Shown here in pieces: positions 21,351-33,474 of a stretch of 64,000 nucleotides of DNA. The translations under genes were made by a program, and so were the position numbers. This DNA is from Siphonodentalium dalli (lineage: Eukaryota > Mollusca > Scaphopoda > Gadilida > Siphonodentaliidae). A model generated the notes under the pieces. The model was given only the letters and a program-made list of their open reading frames with translations, searched no databases and was not told where the DNA came from. The stretch spans positions 122,772,754-122,836,753 of the forward strand of contig CP136061.1 of assembly GCA_032622095.1 (NCBI GenBank). The letters are read 5' to 3'. Positions within the stretch are counted from its first letter, which is position 1. Every line of letters starts with the position of its first letter.

Positions 21351-22584
21351 ATAAGAAAAATATTAAGATGAGACATAACATAAGTTTAAAGCGCAAAATA
21401 CACTCATTTACCATATGAACGATACAAACAACATGGTAGTTTTAATGAAATTGAATTGATGGAAGTCTGCATATGAATCCATCTTCTATAGACATATTTT
21501 TCCAAATGCTTATATTGAATCTGAGTTCCAAAATAACACACAAATAAATTAATAACGAGGGTAGAGTCAAAAGTTTTAATCAGAATCTTTGTTCCCTCGA
21601 AAAACAATGAATTGAGTGCAAGATGTGCCTTTAAAGACAAAAAGGTACAATATTCAAGAGACAGAGGAAAAAACATGTCATTCTTCTTCGGATCGATTTG
21701 TTAGCTGTATACATTAAGGCAAAACCGACAGAATAGATAGAGCCATGCCACCAATACCAAGGCTGATATCCGAGGGACGTCTTTGTGTACGGCTTCCTAC
21801 TTGGTATTATCGGCATGGTTGTTTTGATATTACTGGGCCCCAAGTGAATGCCACAATTGATTTATACACCAAGAGGACAAAGCCTTACCCACCTGGAGGG
21901 TTTCTTGAGAAAGTTTCCATGTATGGAAATATTGACTACACACTTGCGCTATTAAAAACCCTGGTATCAAAGAATCTCTGAGAAAAATAGATTCCAAGAG
22001 TACCGTATTATTAATTTGTCTTGAATGTGACTAGTTTAAAGCCACATGGTAGTTTGCATTCCAAAATACACTTTATAATATTTGCTTTTTAATTTTTACC
22101 GATTTCAAAATATATACATGTAGGTTGATAAATACTTGAACTATCTTTTTATGAGTATTATATGTCCCAGAAAGACACATTGAAGTCATAAAAAATACAA
22201 CTTCGATTGGGGCCCGATCAAATGTTGCAACATTTCTATTCATTGCAATTCTTGAGTAGGAAACGGAATAACGCCTGACTTCCGGAAAAGGTAACTGTGT
22301 TATCTTAATATGAATTTTGTTTTTTAATTTACGCACTACTTTCTCTGTTTTAATCGTCAAAATTAAGTACTATAAATAAAGTACAATAAATGTTTCAGAG
22401 TGATGAGAGCTGTAGATGTTCTTCCCATGGTCTACATGTGTAATTTTACATGACCGCTGAAAACCGCTGAAATATTTGAATCGACACAAACTAAACGATC
22501 TAAAAGATATAGAAAAATATGAGAAACAAAACCTGTATTTTTTAAGCACTATATCAACAAATTTGTTCGGAAATCTTCCGCGTA
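21351..22584. other. No gene recognised
   Basis: Overlapping open frames on both strands at about 21631-21981 (70 and 78 codons) were examined. Neither matches a family I know, and the two cannot both be real. Otherwise AT-rich and featureless. Confidence 0.35.
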
Positions 22585-22752
22585 CAGTAATGCCCTCAGT
22601 AATCGACTCCTTAACCACAGTAGAATATGGCTTGTTGCCATTCATTGGAAAGCTCTCACTGAGAGCTTTCTGATGAATGGCAACAAGCCATATTTCCGAC
22701 AAAATCCTGAAAAGTTACCCAAAATTCTGCTGTGGTTAGGAGTCGATTACTG
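22585..22752. mobile_element. M1 palindromic MITE with internal deletion
   Basis: The left arm lacks the 'ttatgggtaacttttcagga...' block between 'accacagtagaat' and 'atggcttgttgcc'; the right arm retains it. The right end has lost 'atttagggca', reading 'gagtcgattactgta'. Confidence 0.85.
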
Positions 22753-22966
22753 TATGTATGTTTTGAGATACTTCTTACCAAATTGTGAATACGTAATTTT
22801 GGGGTTCGATTGAGCTATGTCTGTTTAAATTAAAATCAGTTGAATGATAGGTATAGCCATACAAGACTGTTCTGATGGTTGCAAGATAAACCTCCAAATT
22901 CACTAGCTTTTATAATATATGGCCATTCTATTGACCGTTTTCAAGTGGGAATGACAGCTTTGGACA

Positions 22967-23187
22967 TTGACAGGAGCTGTGCTGGTGCAGCATTAAAGAT
23001 CCTGTGGCAGTGCATTCTCTTATATATGCGAGTCTCCCATAGGGTGCCATGCATATATAAGAGAATGCACTGGTTTCCAAGGTCAAGGTAAATATTGTTG
23101 GGTCAATGTATTCTCTTATATATGCAAGGGTCTCTATGGTGGGTTTTGTCGCAAAATTTCAGGAAGCTCCTATCATGTAAGGGTTAA
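22967..23187. mobile_element. M2 double-hairpin element
   Basis: Left end degraded ('tgacaggagctgtgctggtg'). First hairpin good, second reduced to one arm ('atgtattctcttatatatgc'). Right end 'ttcaggaagctcctatcatg', 'taagggttaa' with TTAA at 23184-23187. Confidence 0.75.
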
Positions 23188-23365
23188 GGCCCATCTTTAT
23201 TGATGGAATTATTTTGACAATATTAACTTTATTGTGAGCTATGAATAATACTGACGGGAAGTAATCACAATTGTAGTTGGTTGGTTTCTAGATTAAATTT
23301 GACACATGAATATTTTTATTAACTTTGTACAACCTGGAAAATAATTCAATTTCTTCTAGTTTTTT

Positions 23366-23521
23366 CAGCCAATTTCTCACTCTTTTACTATCAGTCAATT
23401 TCTCCCTATTTTACTAGCAGCCAATTTCTCCCTATTTTACTATCAGTCAATTTCTCCCTATTTTACTAGCAGCCAATTTCTCCCTATTTTACTATCAGTC
23501 AATTTCTCCCTATTTTACTAG
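23366..23521 (+). repeat. Six 26-bp tandem units in alternating A/B order
   Basis: Exactly 6 x 26 bp. Units alternate between 'cagccaatttctccctattt...tat' and 'cagtcaatttctccctattt...tag'. The linked changes at both ends of the unit mean the actual repeating unit is a 52-bp dimer. Confidence 0.92.
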
Positions 23522-23662
23522 CAGCCTGTCACACCACTGCTGCAAGTTAAGAGCTAGAAGTGACTTATAATTCATGTTTATAATAGCACTGGGAATAAGA
23601 ATGATGTGCAAATTCAGAGCTTGCTTTAATTATGAGACAGGAGGTTACTGGGGTGGTTGATT

Positions 23663-23810
23663 GATACATACCAGGGAATATCGCCTGATATTAATACAAG
23701 ACAACATACATGGGATATTGCCTGATATTAATACAAGTCAACATACATGGGATATTGCCTGATATTAATACAAGTCAACATACCAGGGGATATATTATGA
23801 TATCAATAAG
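23663..23810 (+). repeat. Tandem repeat of about 37 bp, four units
   Basis: Units contain 'gggatattgcctgatattaa', 'tacaagtcaacatac'. Units two and three are identical over most of their length; the first and fourth are diverged. Confidence 0.85.
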
Positions 23811-24012
23811 GCAACATTTATATCCCAGAACAATCAGCTGCAACAAGCGTTTGTGTCACTATATTTAGAATATTCGGACGAGACGATTCTGAGAATTTTG
23901 TTTTTTAAGAATCATTGCAGCAAGCTTATTAAAGTGTCTGCGTCACTCTTTTTAGAATTTTGTAACAGACGTATCTATGAACATTATTATTATGAAGAAT
24001 CATTTGCAACTA

Positions 24013-24225
24013 CAGTAATGCCCTAAATAATCCACTCCTTAACCACAGTAGAATTATTATTAACTTTTCAGGATTTAGTTGGAAATATGGCTTGTTGCCA
24101 TTCATCGGAAAGCTCTCAGTGAGAGCATTCCGATGAATGGCAACAAGCCATATTTCCGACTAAATCCTGAAAAGTTACCCATAATTCTGCTGTGGTTAAG
24201 AAGTCGATTATTTAGGGCATTACTG
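24013..24225. mobile_element. M1 palindromic MITE, full-length reference copy
   Basis: 213 bp: CAGTAATGCCC ... GGGCATTACTG, flanked by TA on both sides. The arms are about 105 bp with few mismatches around the centre 'gctctcagtgagagc'. TA flanks and the CAGTAATnCC start followed by 'taatc.actccttaaccac' resemble pogo/Tigger ends of the Tc1/mariner superfamily. There is no coding sequence, so it would need a transposase from elsewhere. The transcript could fold into a ~105 bp hairpin. Confidence 0.93.
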
Positions 24226-25930
24226 TATAGTGTCACTGGGTCTGTGTCAATGATTTAAGAACATTTGTACCAGAGAAAACAGAGGACATTGAGACTACTA
24301 TCAAATCAGTTTATAGTAAAATTACATCCAGATTCAATCTCTAAGACTAAATGTTGGTGATTAAATTGTACCATAAACCTCTAGTTTTACTGACATCTTT
24401 ACATTTGAGGGTATTTTATTGAAGAAATTCCATTTGAGGAAATCTATTTTACAGGAGAATTTACTTGGTGGGCATCTCCTGGAAAGTGGCTGTCGTCAGA
24501 CATGTAAAATCTCACGATATTACAGTGAGACTTTACGATTTTATACTGCATTGATTGCATGCACTCACGAACATGAATGTAGTTTGCATGATTTAAGCTC
24601 TGCTAGGGGATTAGATGAACTGACAATGTGCTGAATGCAGGCAAAATAATCACGATGAAACCAAATCCAGGTCAATGATAATGAACTATTGAACAGCTGC
24701 TGTTTTTATTTTTTTATTACAAACCCAGTGTTGTATAGATCAAGTCTATGTGGTAAATTTTGACTGTTTGCTTTAGGACGATCCTGGATTCACCCTGGAG
24801 ATTTTTGTGACATAAATAATACTTTGCTAAAGGCGACGTAAACAAGAATTTCAGAATTTTTTGTTATCAAAATCATTGCAAAGCAACGAGTGTCGATCAG
24901 AAAAGCTGAGAAATATATCACAGTTATTTTTGTTTGTGGTATGTAATAAATATAGAGCCGTACTCGGTTCTCGGGGTATAGCCTTCCGCTATCCGCTCTC
25001 ATGCAATAATCACTAACCCAAAACGACACAGTGCCGCTCTACATATAAATTAAAATAGGACAAGAGCATATCAACAATTTGCAGGGATACAGCAGAATAG
25101 CAAGTCATCATGTTCATGTAGCTTTGATAAGGAAACCTTATTAAAGTATGGGCATTAATTTTTTTGAGAGTTATCTTCGCAGAACCGAGAATATGAAGTC
25201 TTATTTCCGATGCATATCCGTAGTTTCATTTTCAATACTGTAGATTATAAATTAATTAATTTATATGCTGTTTGGAGATTTCAGAATGGTATGTGTTGAA
25301 TAATCTGTTCCAGATATTAAACTGTTAAATGCCCTTCTGTGCCATGGCTGATTAACTGGATTTCCCTACACTATATAGTACGGATGATCTTTCTGCGTCA
25401 AAAGAAAAGTGTGCCAAAGATGAAGATACATAAGTTTACCGCCTATTTGAAGCCCTACAAACTGTGCTAAATGTGTCTGGACTCTGGGAATCTGGTCACT
25501 CAATATGGCGTTATGACCCCACGGACCGAATCCAATATTAGTTCTGTGATCATGTTTGGTCTGGCTGGACTGGGCTGGAAAGCACCACTCGATTTTTAGG
25601 ACGTAGAAATGCATCATTAAAAAGCTAAGCAGTCCAATGCTAATAGAGTCTGTCTACAATGGGGGGTCACTCATGATATTCCATCCATGCATACTTTTAC
25701 CCTGCGGTAATCATATGTGCCTTCATGTCAGAATTGCTAACTTTTAGCTCCATCTTCAGGACATCCCAGAATATATATATACCTGGGGGACCATAACCTG
25801 GAAATAACAGATATGTTATCACATTGACACTGCTAAAAGGTCTCTTGATCACACGGAGTCACAGTCAGCATGTCATGTATATCTTTGTTATTGTGATCAG
25901 AGGCATTGTTGGTTTTATTTAACATATATA
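24226..25930. other. No gene recognised
   Basis: No repeat family identified. Open frames of 70-83 codons at about 24419 (plus) and 25366 (minus) have ordinary composition but match no family I know. Confidence 0.35.
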
Positions 25931-26036
25931 CAGTAATGCCCTAAATAATTGACTCCTTAACGACAGCAGAATTATGGGTAATTTTTCAGGATTTATTCGG
26001 AAATATGGCTTGTTGCCATTTATTGGAAAGCTCTCA
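25931..26036. mobile_element. M1 palindromic MITE, left arm only
   Basis: CAGTAATGCCC to 'ggaaagctctca', broken at the palindrome centre. The complementary kind of loss to that at 298-409. Confidence 0.85.
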
Positions 26037-26054
26037 TTTCCAGAAGATAAAATG

Positions 26055-26262
26055 CATATGAATTGAGGTGACTATTAATGGATGAACATCACCAACTTCA
26101 GGAACTCGGGAACTACAATTTGATCTCCCATAGCAGTTGATGCCTATTAAAGCAGAATGAAGATTCCAGATGGTGAATTGGTGATGCTAGCCCACCATGC
26201 TGGATAGCGTCACTATTAAAATTTGCCCTCTGGGGATCTTTTTCTTCAAATGTCAGATGTTA
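26055..26262 (+). mobile_element. M3 element, right half
   Basis: Spacer part 'gatgaacatcaccaacttca', 'gatctcccatagcag', then one palindrome 'agcagaatgaagattccaga' ... 'ctctggggatc' and 'caaatgtcagat' of the terminal repeat. Diverged. Confidence 0.7.
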
Positions 26263-27235
26263 CTATTATTATCACTGAATTGGTCACGTGCTGGGCAGGC
26301 AGACCGATAATGATTATTATTGGCCCGGCGGCCCCAGTGTTTGATGACGTTATGCTATTTTGAACAGCCTGAAAAAACTCTGCTTTTAAACTTAATGGAC
26401 TAGAGATCGAGCGCCCTATAAATTGATAATAAAAAAATATAACTCTTCCAGTTTGTAAGATGTAAATTAGCTGGAAATTGTAATATTGCTTCAAGGTGAT
26501 ATTTTTGCAAAAACCAATTTCTAGCCTAGGTCAAAATTTTACCTTGGCAATTTATGTGCGTTCCCAGTATTTAATGAATAACGTCTTTTAATGGTCCTTT
26601 CCGTTGTTCCTATTTACATTTTAGAGTGTGTTTCATGACTGTTTGGCTAATGATTCTTGTACATGGCTGATCATTGCCAAGAAACAACCCACCAATAGAT
26701 TACTACTACCTTAGATATCCAATCCTATTTAGCAAATGGGCATCGGTGACCTTTTTACGCTCATATAGAGCACATTTATCACACGATAATTGTAAAATTG
26801 GAAATTTCATTAACTTAAGTAAATCCTGTTTCTTTCTTGTTGTTTGGTCATGTATGTTTTGCCTTGATGTTCTTATATATTTGGATTAAGAATGTTTTAT
26901 TACATTGACTGGTGTAATTCAGACTCATTTTTACAGCGATTCCGCATGTGTTGAGCCCAATCATTGTGATTAGATGGACCTCCCTAAGCTCTCTTTATGG
27001 GCTGTGTGATTCCGATTGCTCTTGAAAGCCTCTCATTTACATCTTCTTTGCACTGAATGTCGCCCCAAGGGATGATATAGTCATAAGTAATGGTTTGAGA
27101 GAATATAAACGCTCTTGTGCGAATGTCAGGATAGTTCGAGTTTATGATTACCCCCAATACAATTAAGTGACTTCAATAGGCCTCTCCATCAGTGTCCATT
27201 ATGATAAGAATCTTTTGGTGTCCATTAAATATAAA
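26263..27235. other. No gene seen
   Basis: No coding or repeat feature recognised. Confidence 0.35.
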
Positions 27236-27292
27236 CTGGATTTAGTCCGAAATATGGCTTGTTGCCATTCATCGGAAAGCTCTTACTGAGAG
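27236..27292. mobile_element. M1 central fragment
   Basis: 'ctggatttagtccgaaatat', 'ggcttgttgccattcatcgg', then the centre 'agctcttactgagag'. No termini. Confidence 0.75.
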
Positions 27293-27371
27293 TAAAAGTT
27301 CCCAACAGACTATATATGATGCTATTATAAGTTATCTCAGAATCTACTATTTATCTTGTCCTCTTACCCCT

Positions 27372-27594
27372 TTAACCCTTCTATGACTGCATGGAGCCTG
27401 TGCCAATGCATTCTTTTATATATGCGAGTCTCCCATCGGGAGCATCGCATATATAAGAGAATGCATTAGCTTAACAATATTTACACTGACCTTGTAAGCC
27501 AGTGCATTATCTTATATATGCGAGGCTCTTTATTTGAGACTTGCACAGGATCTTTAATGCTGCACCAGCGCAGCTCCCATCATGAAAGAGTTAA
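27372..27594. mobile_element. M2 double-hairpin element with TTAA on both sides
   Basis: TTAA at 27372-27375 and 27591-27594. Left CCCTTCTATGACTGCATGGAG, right 'gcagctcccatcatgaaaga'. First hairpin complete, second lacking its distal arm. Confidence 0.85.
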
Positions 27595-28135
27595 TAATTT
27601 GCCTTTGTGTAATACTCAGTGTCCAACACTTGATGTCAAACCCTTGTTTTTGTTCTGACAAATAAATTTATCAATATACTTATGCTATAAAAGTTGAGTT
27701 TGTTTTAATGTTAGACATTCCATCACATATCAGATTTTATATCTGGACTATAATAACATCACATATAACGCAAACAAATTGAATCAATATTTCAAAGACA
27801 GGACTGAATGAGATGGAAGCAGATCAGTGCTCCGTAACATGAGAAAGTCCCGCCCTTGTTTTATCCCATTCATCTTCGTACTCTGTAACAATACTTAGGG
27901 TGCGAGGCTTGATGTGATAAGCCTGTAATTGAGGCATGTTCGATATGAGAAGATTGCCCTGTTATTAGCCGCAATTATTGGCAGTTTACAGCTTCAATAT
28001 TCTCAGTATCACACTCAATTTATTGATTACTCCTACTAATTTCATCTGCAGTCACAAGCATACTTATCTGCAATCATGCTCCATAGGTTACTCTCTCATG
28101 AGTAGTAAAGAGTTCATGAATAAAACTTGATGGTG
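27595..28135. other. No gene seen
   Basis: No coding or repeat feature recognised. Confidence 0.35.
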
Positions 28136-28212
28136 ACTGGGAGATATCTTCTCCCTAAATTGTGCCACTTCTCCCTATTTTTGTCCATGGGAGAAGTGCC
28201 TTCTCTCTCATA
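28136..28212 (+). repeat. F4 repeat, 5' part
   Basis: 'atatcttctccctaaattgt', 'gccacttctccctatttttg', 'gggagaagtgccttctctct'. It ends where an M1 copy begins; M1 may have inserted into and truncated it. Confidence 0.65.
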
Positions 28213-28214
28213 TA

Positions 28215-28281
28215 CAGTAATGCCCTAAATAATCAACTCTATAATCAACAAATATGCCTTGTTACCATTCATCAGAAAGCT
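28215..28281. mobile_element. M1 fragment, heavily deleted left arm
   Basis: CAGTAATGCCCTAAATAATC then, after a deletion, 'aatatgccttgttaccattc' and 'atcagaaagct'. Right arm absent. Confidence 0.8.
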
Positions 28282-28972
28282 AGAGTCATTTGCCAGTATA
28301 TTAAAGCACCTTAGCTTTACTGTACACTAAATCTGGCCATTTGTGTGACCATCACCTTTTATACTCAGCAGGATATATGCAACAAATGAATGAAATTGAG
28401 CCATAGATTAGTGCAAAATAGACTTGTGTGCTCTATGAACGATGCAAACACCATGGCAATTATAATGAAAATGAATTTATGACTCCAGCCATTTATTCAT
28501 TTTAACTTACATTGGACCAAAACTTTAATTTCCAGTAAATCTTGAAATGATCGCTATACTACAGTGGTATTTGGAAGAAAAACTAGTCATAAAAAAAGCT
28601 TTTATCAATGCTTCACTGAACATTATAACTAAATCTGACAGTCGAAGGAGATTGTTAGTAGAACCGTTATATAGATTTCTGATGGTTCTGCCCTGAAACC
28701 ATGTTATCTGACATTTGAATGACCGAATTCTAAGATCAATCTCCTAAGTACCAGTACCACTGCGAAACCAATATAAGTTATATAAAACCCCCCTGGATAT
28801 ATTTACCAATTTAAACACTGTAGCCTTTGAGCAAAATGAACTCATTAAGGACCCCAGACATTGCTTCCTTATAAGGTATCGTGAAGAAGATAAACTTATA
28901 ATTTACTCCGACCTTCAAATGTATCCAGACATGCATGTTGGAAGTTAATTACTCAATATTTCCCTGAGAAAT
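28282..28972. other. No gene seen
   Basis: No coding or repeat feature recognised. Confidence 0.35.
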
Positions 28973-29197
28973 CCTTTTCGTGACAGGAGCTTCGCTGGTG
29001 CAGCATTAAAGATCCTGTGCCAGTGCATTCTCTTATATATGCGAGTCTCCCATATATAACAGAATGCACTGGCTTAAAAGGTCAATGTAAATATTGTTAG
29101 GCCAATGTATTCTCTTATATATGCGAGGCTCCCTAAAAGAATGCATTGGCACAAATTTTTCGCAAAATTTCTGGAAGCTCCAGTCATTAAAGGGTGA
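28973..29197. mobile_element. M2 double-hairpin element
   Basis: 'ccttttcgtgacaggagctt' at the left, 'ctggaagctccagtcattaa', 'agggtg' at the right. Both hairpins are reduced by deletions near their tips, so they no longer pair along their full length. TTAA is lost at both ends. Confidence 0.75.
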
Positions 29198-29219
29198 AAC
29201 ATGCTCAGTTACAAAAATT

Positions 29220-29382
29220 AGTTGAGCTAAAAGTCTGTTACAAGTCTGTCTGTCTGTTCATCTGTTTGTTAGTTATTGTCCATGAAGATGAAGTTGCGAG
29301 TGGCCGCATTTTCTGCATTTTTTTCATTTTTGGTGTCCAAACATGAATTGTCGCTTAATTCAATCTTTTCAATCAGAAGCTA
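29220..29382 (-). repeat. Inverse copy of the 410-585 segment
   Basis: Reverse complement of 410-585 with several substitutions. It abuts a full M1 copy at 29383 on the equivalent side. Confidence 0.75.
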
Positions 29383-29594
29383 CAGTAATGCCCTAAAAAT
29401 TGACTCCTTAACCACAGCAGAATTATGGGTAACTTTTCAGGATTTAGTTGGAAATATGGCTTGTTGCCATTCATTGGAAATCTTTCACTGAGAGCTTTCC
29501 GATGAATGGCAACAAGCCATGTTTCCGACTAAATCCTGAAAAGTTACCCATAATTCTGCTGTGGTTAAGGAGTCGATTATTTAGGGCATTACTG
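29383..29594. mobile_element. M1 palindromic MITE, full length
   Basis: 212 bp. Small differences between arms ('attggaaatctttcac' on the left against 'gagctttccgatgaat' on the right), a TA flank on the left and TG on the right. Confidence 0.92.
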
Positions 29595-31132
29595 TGATTT
29601 GAGGCGACAACAATGTTTACCCGAACAGCCTTGATAGGTTAGATCCATTTCCGGCATCACAATCACTCTCTGCAATCGTAAATGACGGAAGCTTCCCAGT
29701 AAATGTGCTGCAGATCACATCCAATTAGGACATGTTCCTTATAATTATTGTGTTTGACGCTCTCATTGCTAACAACACATGCTATGTGAATGTATCAATG
29801 ATATTGTGTTTGTTCTTGTTCATCATTATGACAGACGCAGAAATTTCAGATGGCGCGCCACTCACTACAACATCGTCTGCATAAGCTTTATATAAATATC
29901 CGAGATTAGTTTACATAGTGGTTTTTTTCCATATTGGGTATATACATGATACTCAAATGTACACAGAGCTCAAGTTTGATTATGGCGCCTAGCTTTTTAC
30001 CAGAAGTACAACCCTTAAAAAAATAACACAATTATTTGTTTTCGATAATGAGGTTTCTGTTGAGATTTTATAGAGTGCATCACAGAGATAGCATTGAGTT
30101 CAGTTTGTTATATTGTTAATCCATATGATGAAAGAATTATAAGGATTGAAGAACAAAAATGTTTCATTGTCTTGAATCATTCACATTTCCCAAAGGAACG
30201 TTAAAATGTAAAGTTGTAAAAAATGAGAGCATAATTTTTTATTTAAAATCAGTTTGTTCTTCAAACATCAGAGTCATATAATTTTAGGCCGCACCAATAT
30301 TGTAGCCTTAACACTAGAAGGATCAGGTTATATCTAGTAGTCAGACATCATGAGCCCGGATATATTTTCCCACTAACAATTCTGTTGCCTGTATCTTCTT
30401 GCTGGTGGTCCTACCCTATTGTATTAGCACATGTAATATATCTAAACACATTAGACCTTGCTCCAAATGAGTTCATTATAAGTTCTTTAAATACCATTGT
30501 TTTTGTGGTAGACGTTATTAACTAAGAATGTAATTTACATTCTTATGTTATAGTGAATGTGAACCATATGAATGAAGGTTACTAGTATGCTCCTAATGAC
30601 GGGTTCATACATCATGAACTCTTGTAGGCTCATGCTAGTGACATTCAGCACCATGTGTTAGGTGCATGTGTTAGGTTTGTTAGCCATAAGCCATCCAACA
30701 ATATGGAAGTTGGTTCCATTCCCAATAGGCTGGGATTTGTTATCCCCAAGCATTTTATTGTATCCCTAGCAGCGGAAAACCAGGACTATACCATGACTTT
30801 AATAGGGCCCACCTTTGTAACAATATCAATCTTGAGTAGCCATAGCGGCATAAGGCCCAAGTTTATGATGAATATGTATCCCCACTGAAAATATTTCCAC
30901 CATTATGCCTATTCCTTTACAAGTTGAAATAATATTTGCTAAACATTCGTACAAGTGAATCCTTAGAATGTTTCTTTGCCTGTCGTCTGCTTATAGAAAC
31001 TGGTATTCTAATGTATATTTTAGAACTGAATGGGATAATTCATTGTCTATTATAAATGATTGGGTTGATATGGGTACTGTGATGCACTTTGGATTAAGGA
31101 CAACACTAAGCACCAGATTTTCTATTAGTGTA
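29595..31132. other. No gene seen
   Basis: No exon recognised. A short stretch at about 30960-31050 ('gcctgtcgtctgcttataga', 'gaactgaatgggataattc') resembles internal M4 sequence. A 77-codon plus frame at 30655 has no domain character. Confidence 0.35.
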
Positions 31133-31345
31133 CAGTAATGCCCTAAATAATCGACCTCTTAACCACAGCAGAATGATGGGTAATTTTTCAGGATTTAGTC
31201 GGAAATATGGCTTGTTGCCATTCATTGGAAATCTCTCACTGAGAGCTTTCCGATGAATGGCAACAAGCCATATTTCTGACTAAATCCTGAAAAATTACCC
31301 ATAATTCTGCTGTGGTTAAGGAGTCAATTATTTAGGGCATTACTG
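31133..31345. mobile_element. M1 palindromic MITE, full length
   Basis: 213 bp with TA on both sides. Both arms carry 'gtaatttttcagg' in place of 'gtaacttttcagg', a variant shared by several copies, so a subfamily marker. Confidence 0.93.
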
Positions 31346-31897
31346 TAAACCATGTACGGAAATATCCAGATATTCTATCAGTGTTATTATGAAGGGCCCG
31401 GACAGAGGAATATTAAGTATTAATATCTGTGGATTTTCATTGAGAAAACCCTCCCCAAGGAGACCCGATTCTCAAATGATCCTCAAACATAGCTCATGCA
31501 GACAGTCTCTGTATTTGAGGAACCAATTATGATGAAAGTCAAAACAAGAAGCCCCATTTATCAGCTGTTTGTCACATGTGATTTCAGATGATTTTGTTTT
31601 TCGATACTCTGAGCATGAATTAGAGATTTTAATAATTTCATTTATTATCGCAGATTAATTTTCAGGAGATCTGTTGTTACTGTTCATTAATAATAGTCAG
31701 AAATAGAGACCCATGCAGGATTTCTCCTCAGAGGTCGTAGTCTTAGTCTAATATTGTCCGGCTTCTCTCCATGATTTGTTTGTCTGATTTTAAGCAGCCT
31801 CTATGATACACCCTATTAATTTGCTTGTTGTTTGTTGCTTTGAGGCAATATTTGATCCTTCATATTACTGAATTGGTAGATTCTTCAGTTTATAATA
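31346..31897. other. No gene seen
   Basis: No coding or repeat feature recognised. Confidence 0.35.
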
Positions 31898-32172
31898 CTA
31901 ACCCTTTCAAGATGGGAGCTGTGCAGCCTGTGTTGATGCAGTGTCAAATATCATGTGCCAATGCATTTTCTTATGTATTAAAGCAAGTCTTCAATAGGGA
32001 GCCTCGCATATATAAGAGAATGCACTGGCTTACAAGGCCAAGGTAAATATTGTTAGGCCAATGTGTTCTCTTTATAAATATGCGAGGCTCCCTATGGGAG
32101 ACTCACATATATAAGAGAATGCATTGGCGCAGGGTTTTCGAAAAAAATTCAGGAAGCTTCAAACAATGAAAT
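31898..32172. mobile_element. M2 double-hairpin element
   Basis: 'ctaaccctttcaagatggga' left, 'ttcaggaagcttcaaacaat', 'gaa' right. Second hairpin well preserved ('gctccctatgggagactcac' at its tip); first has 'attaaagcaagtcttcaata' at the tip. TTAA not preserved. Confidence 0.75.
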
Positions 32173-32393
32173 AATGTTTTCATCTTATTAAAGAGTCTGT
32201 ATCATGTTCACATTATTATATAAAGTTGACTGCCGATGACACCAGTTGTTTCTCGCTTCTTTTTCGGAGACACTCATACTAACATACTAGTCATCGAAAC
32301 AAGTACCATGTCATAATAATTCCTGTTTACTATCTGGACAGTATGCTGAGACTTAGCTGTATTGGAACAGTAACATTATGCTGATGTTTTTAA

Positions 32394-32906
32394 TGACCCT
32401 GTGCCAATTAATGCATTCTCTTTAATATATATGGTTGCCTCGCATATATTAGAGAAAACATTGGCCTAACAATTTTTATCATTTTTTAACAATTTTTCTT
32501 ACATTCTTTAACAATTTTGATAATTTTTTTACATTTTATCTTACATTCTATAACAATTTTGATAATTTTTTCTAATAATTCTTCAACAAATTTAACATTT
32601 TTCTTACATTCTTTAACAATTTTAGATAATTTTTTCTTACATTCTTATCGATTTTGATAATTTTTTCTTACGTACGTTCTTTAACAATTTTTATCATTAT
32701 TTCTTACATTCTTTAACAATTATATATCTTTTTTTTCATCTTTTTTTATATTCTTTAACAATTATAAAAAATATATAAAATTTGTTAGGCCAATGCATTC
32801 TCTTCTATATGTGAGGTGACCTATGGTTGACTCGCATATATATTAAAGAGAATGCATTGGCACAGGGTTTTCGCAAAAAATCAGGAAGCTCAGTCATGAA
32901 AGGGTT
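32394..32906. mobile_element. M2 element with expanded minisatellite spacer
   Basis: Hairpin one at 32395-32468, hairpin two at about 32789-32860, then 'cacagggttttcgcaaaaaa', 'gctcagtcatgaaagggttt'. The spacer has grown to ~320 bp of tandem units (see 32470-32770). Hairpin two has 'gaggtgacctatggttgact' at its tip, close to the GTCGACC tip of the 18294 element, so both belong to one subfamily. Confidence 0.8.
32470..32770 (+). repeat. Minisatellite, ~30-40 bp units, within the M2 spacer
   Basis: Repeated core 'cttacattctttaacaattt' followed by '(tt)gataattttt', about eight diverged copies. The same core occurs once in the spacer of the 18294-18681 element, which gives the likely unexpanded state. 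Confidence 0.85.
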
Positions 32907-33474
32907 TTTTTAATGGATTTTTAAGTGCTTCATAACTGAGTGAGCAAATCCATTTAGCACTGAAATGGTTTATTTCAGCTTTGATTTTCACATATTTATT
33001 GGTTTTACCTTGAGTTACTTAAAGAACGCTTTGGAATGTAGTGCCCTCTGCTGATTTCATTCAGTTTTTGACGACTTTTCAAATGACTAAATGCTCAGAT
33101 GTATTAAATGCTCAAGACGTAAATACTCAGATTTAAGTGTTAATTGATTGAAGAAGAAGGTGGATTGATTGTCATGCTTTCAGAGGATTACAATTGGTTT
33201 TGATGTTTTTTTTGCATAACGATGAATAAAGAATGAATTTGTCAGGACTTGGAATAATTAACATATGGGGATTCCCATGCCTGACTTTATATGGTGAATC
33301 CGCACAAAGTGTTCGAGAATCTTATTATATATTTACATACCTTGGAAAGTTGTAGAGATCTAGCATAGATATATCAAAGTCATTCAGAAAAGAAGAATTT
33401 TAAATAAAAATTAACGTTAAATTTTCAAAGCATTGAATTTTGATTTAAGTAACCACTTCAAATATTCTGTAATA
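32907..33474. other. No gene seen
   Basis: 'cataactgagtgagcaaatc', 'catttagcactgaaatgg' at 32930-32970 may be an M4 end fragment. Otherwise nothing. Confidence 0.35.

Noticed and set aside
21631-21981. Overlapping frames on opposite strands with some protein-like stretches (aromatic-rich on minus, polar on plus)
   Set aside because: Neither matched a family I know, splice signals are weak, and no second exon could be proposed.
23366-23810. Two adjacent repeat arrays, considered as a CRISPR array
   Set aside because: Units are contiguous with no unique spacers, and the setting is an animal genome.
25366-25617. 83-codon minus-strand frame
   Set aside because: Reasonable length and composition but no motif, and no splice sites or neighbouring exon to support it.
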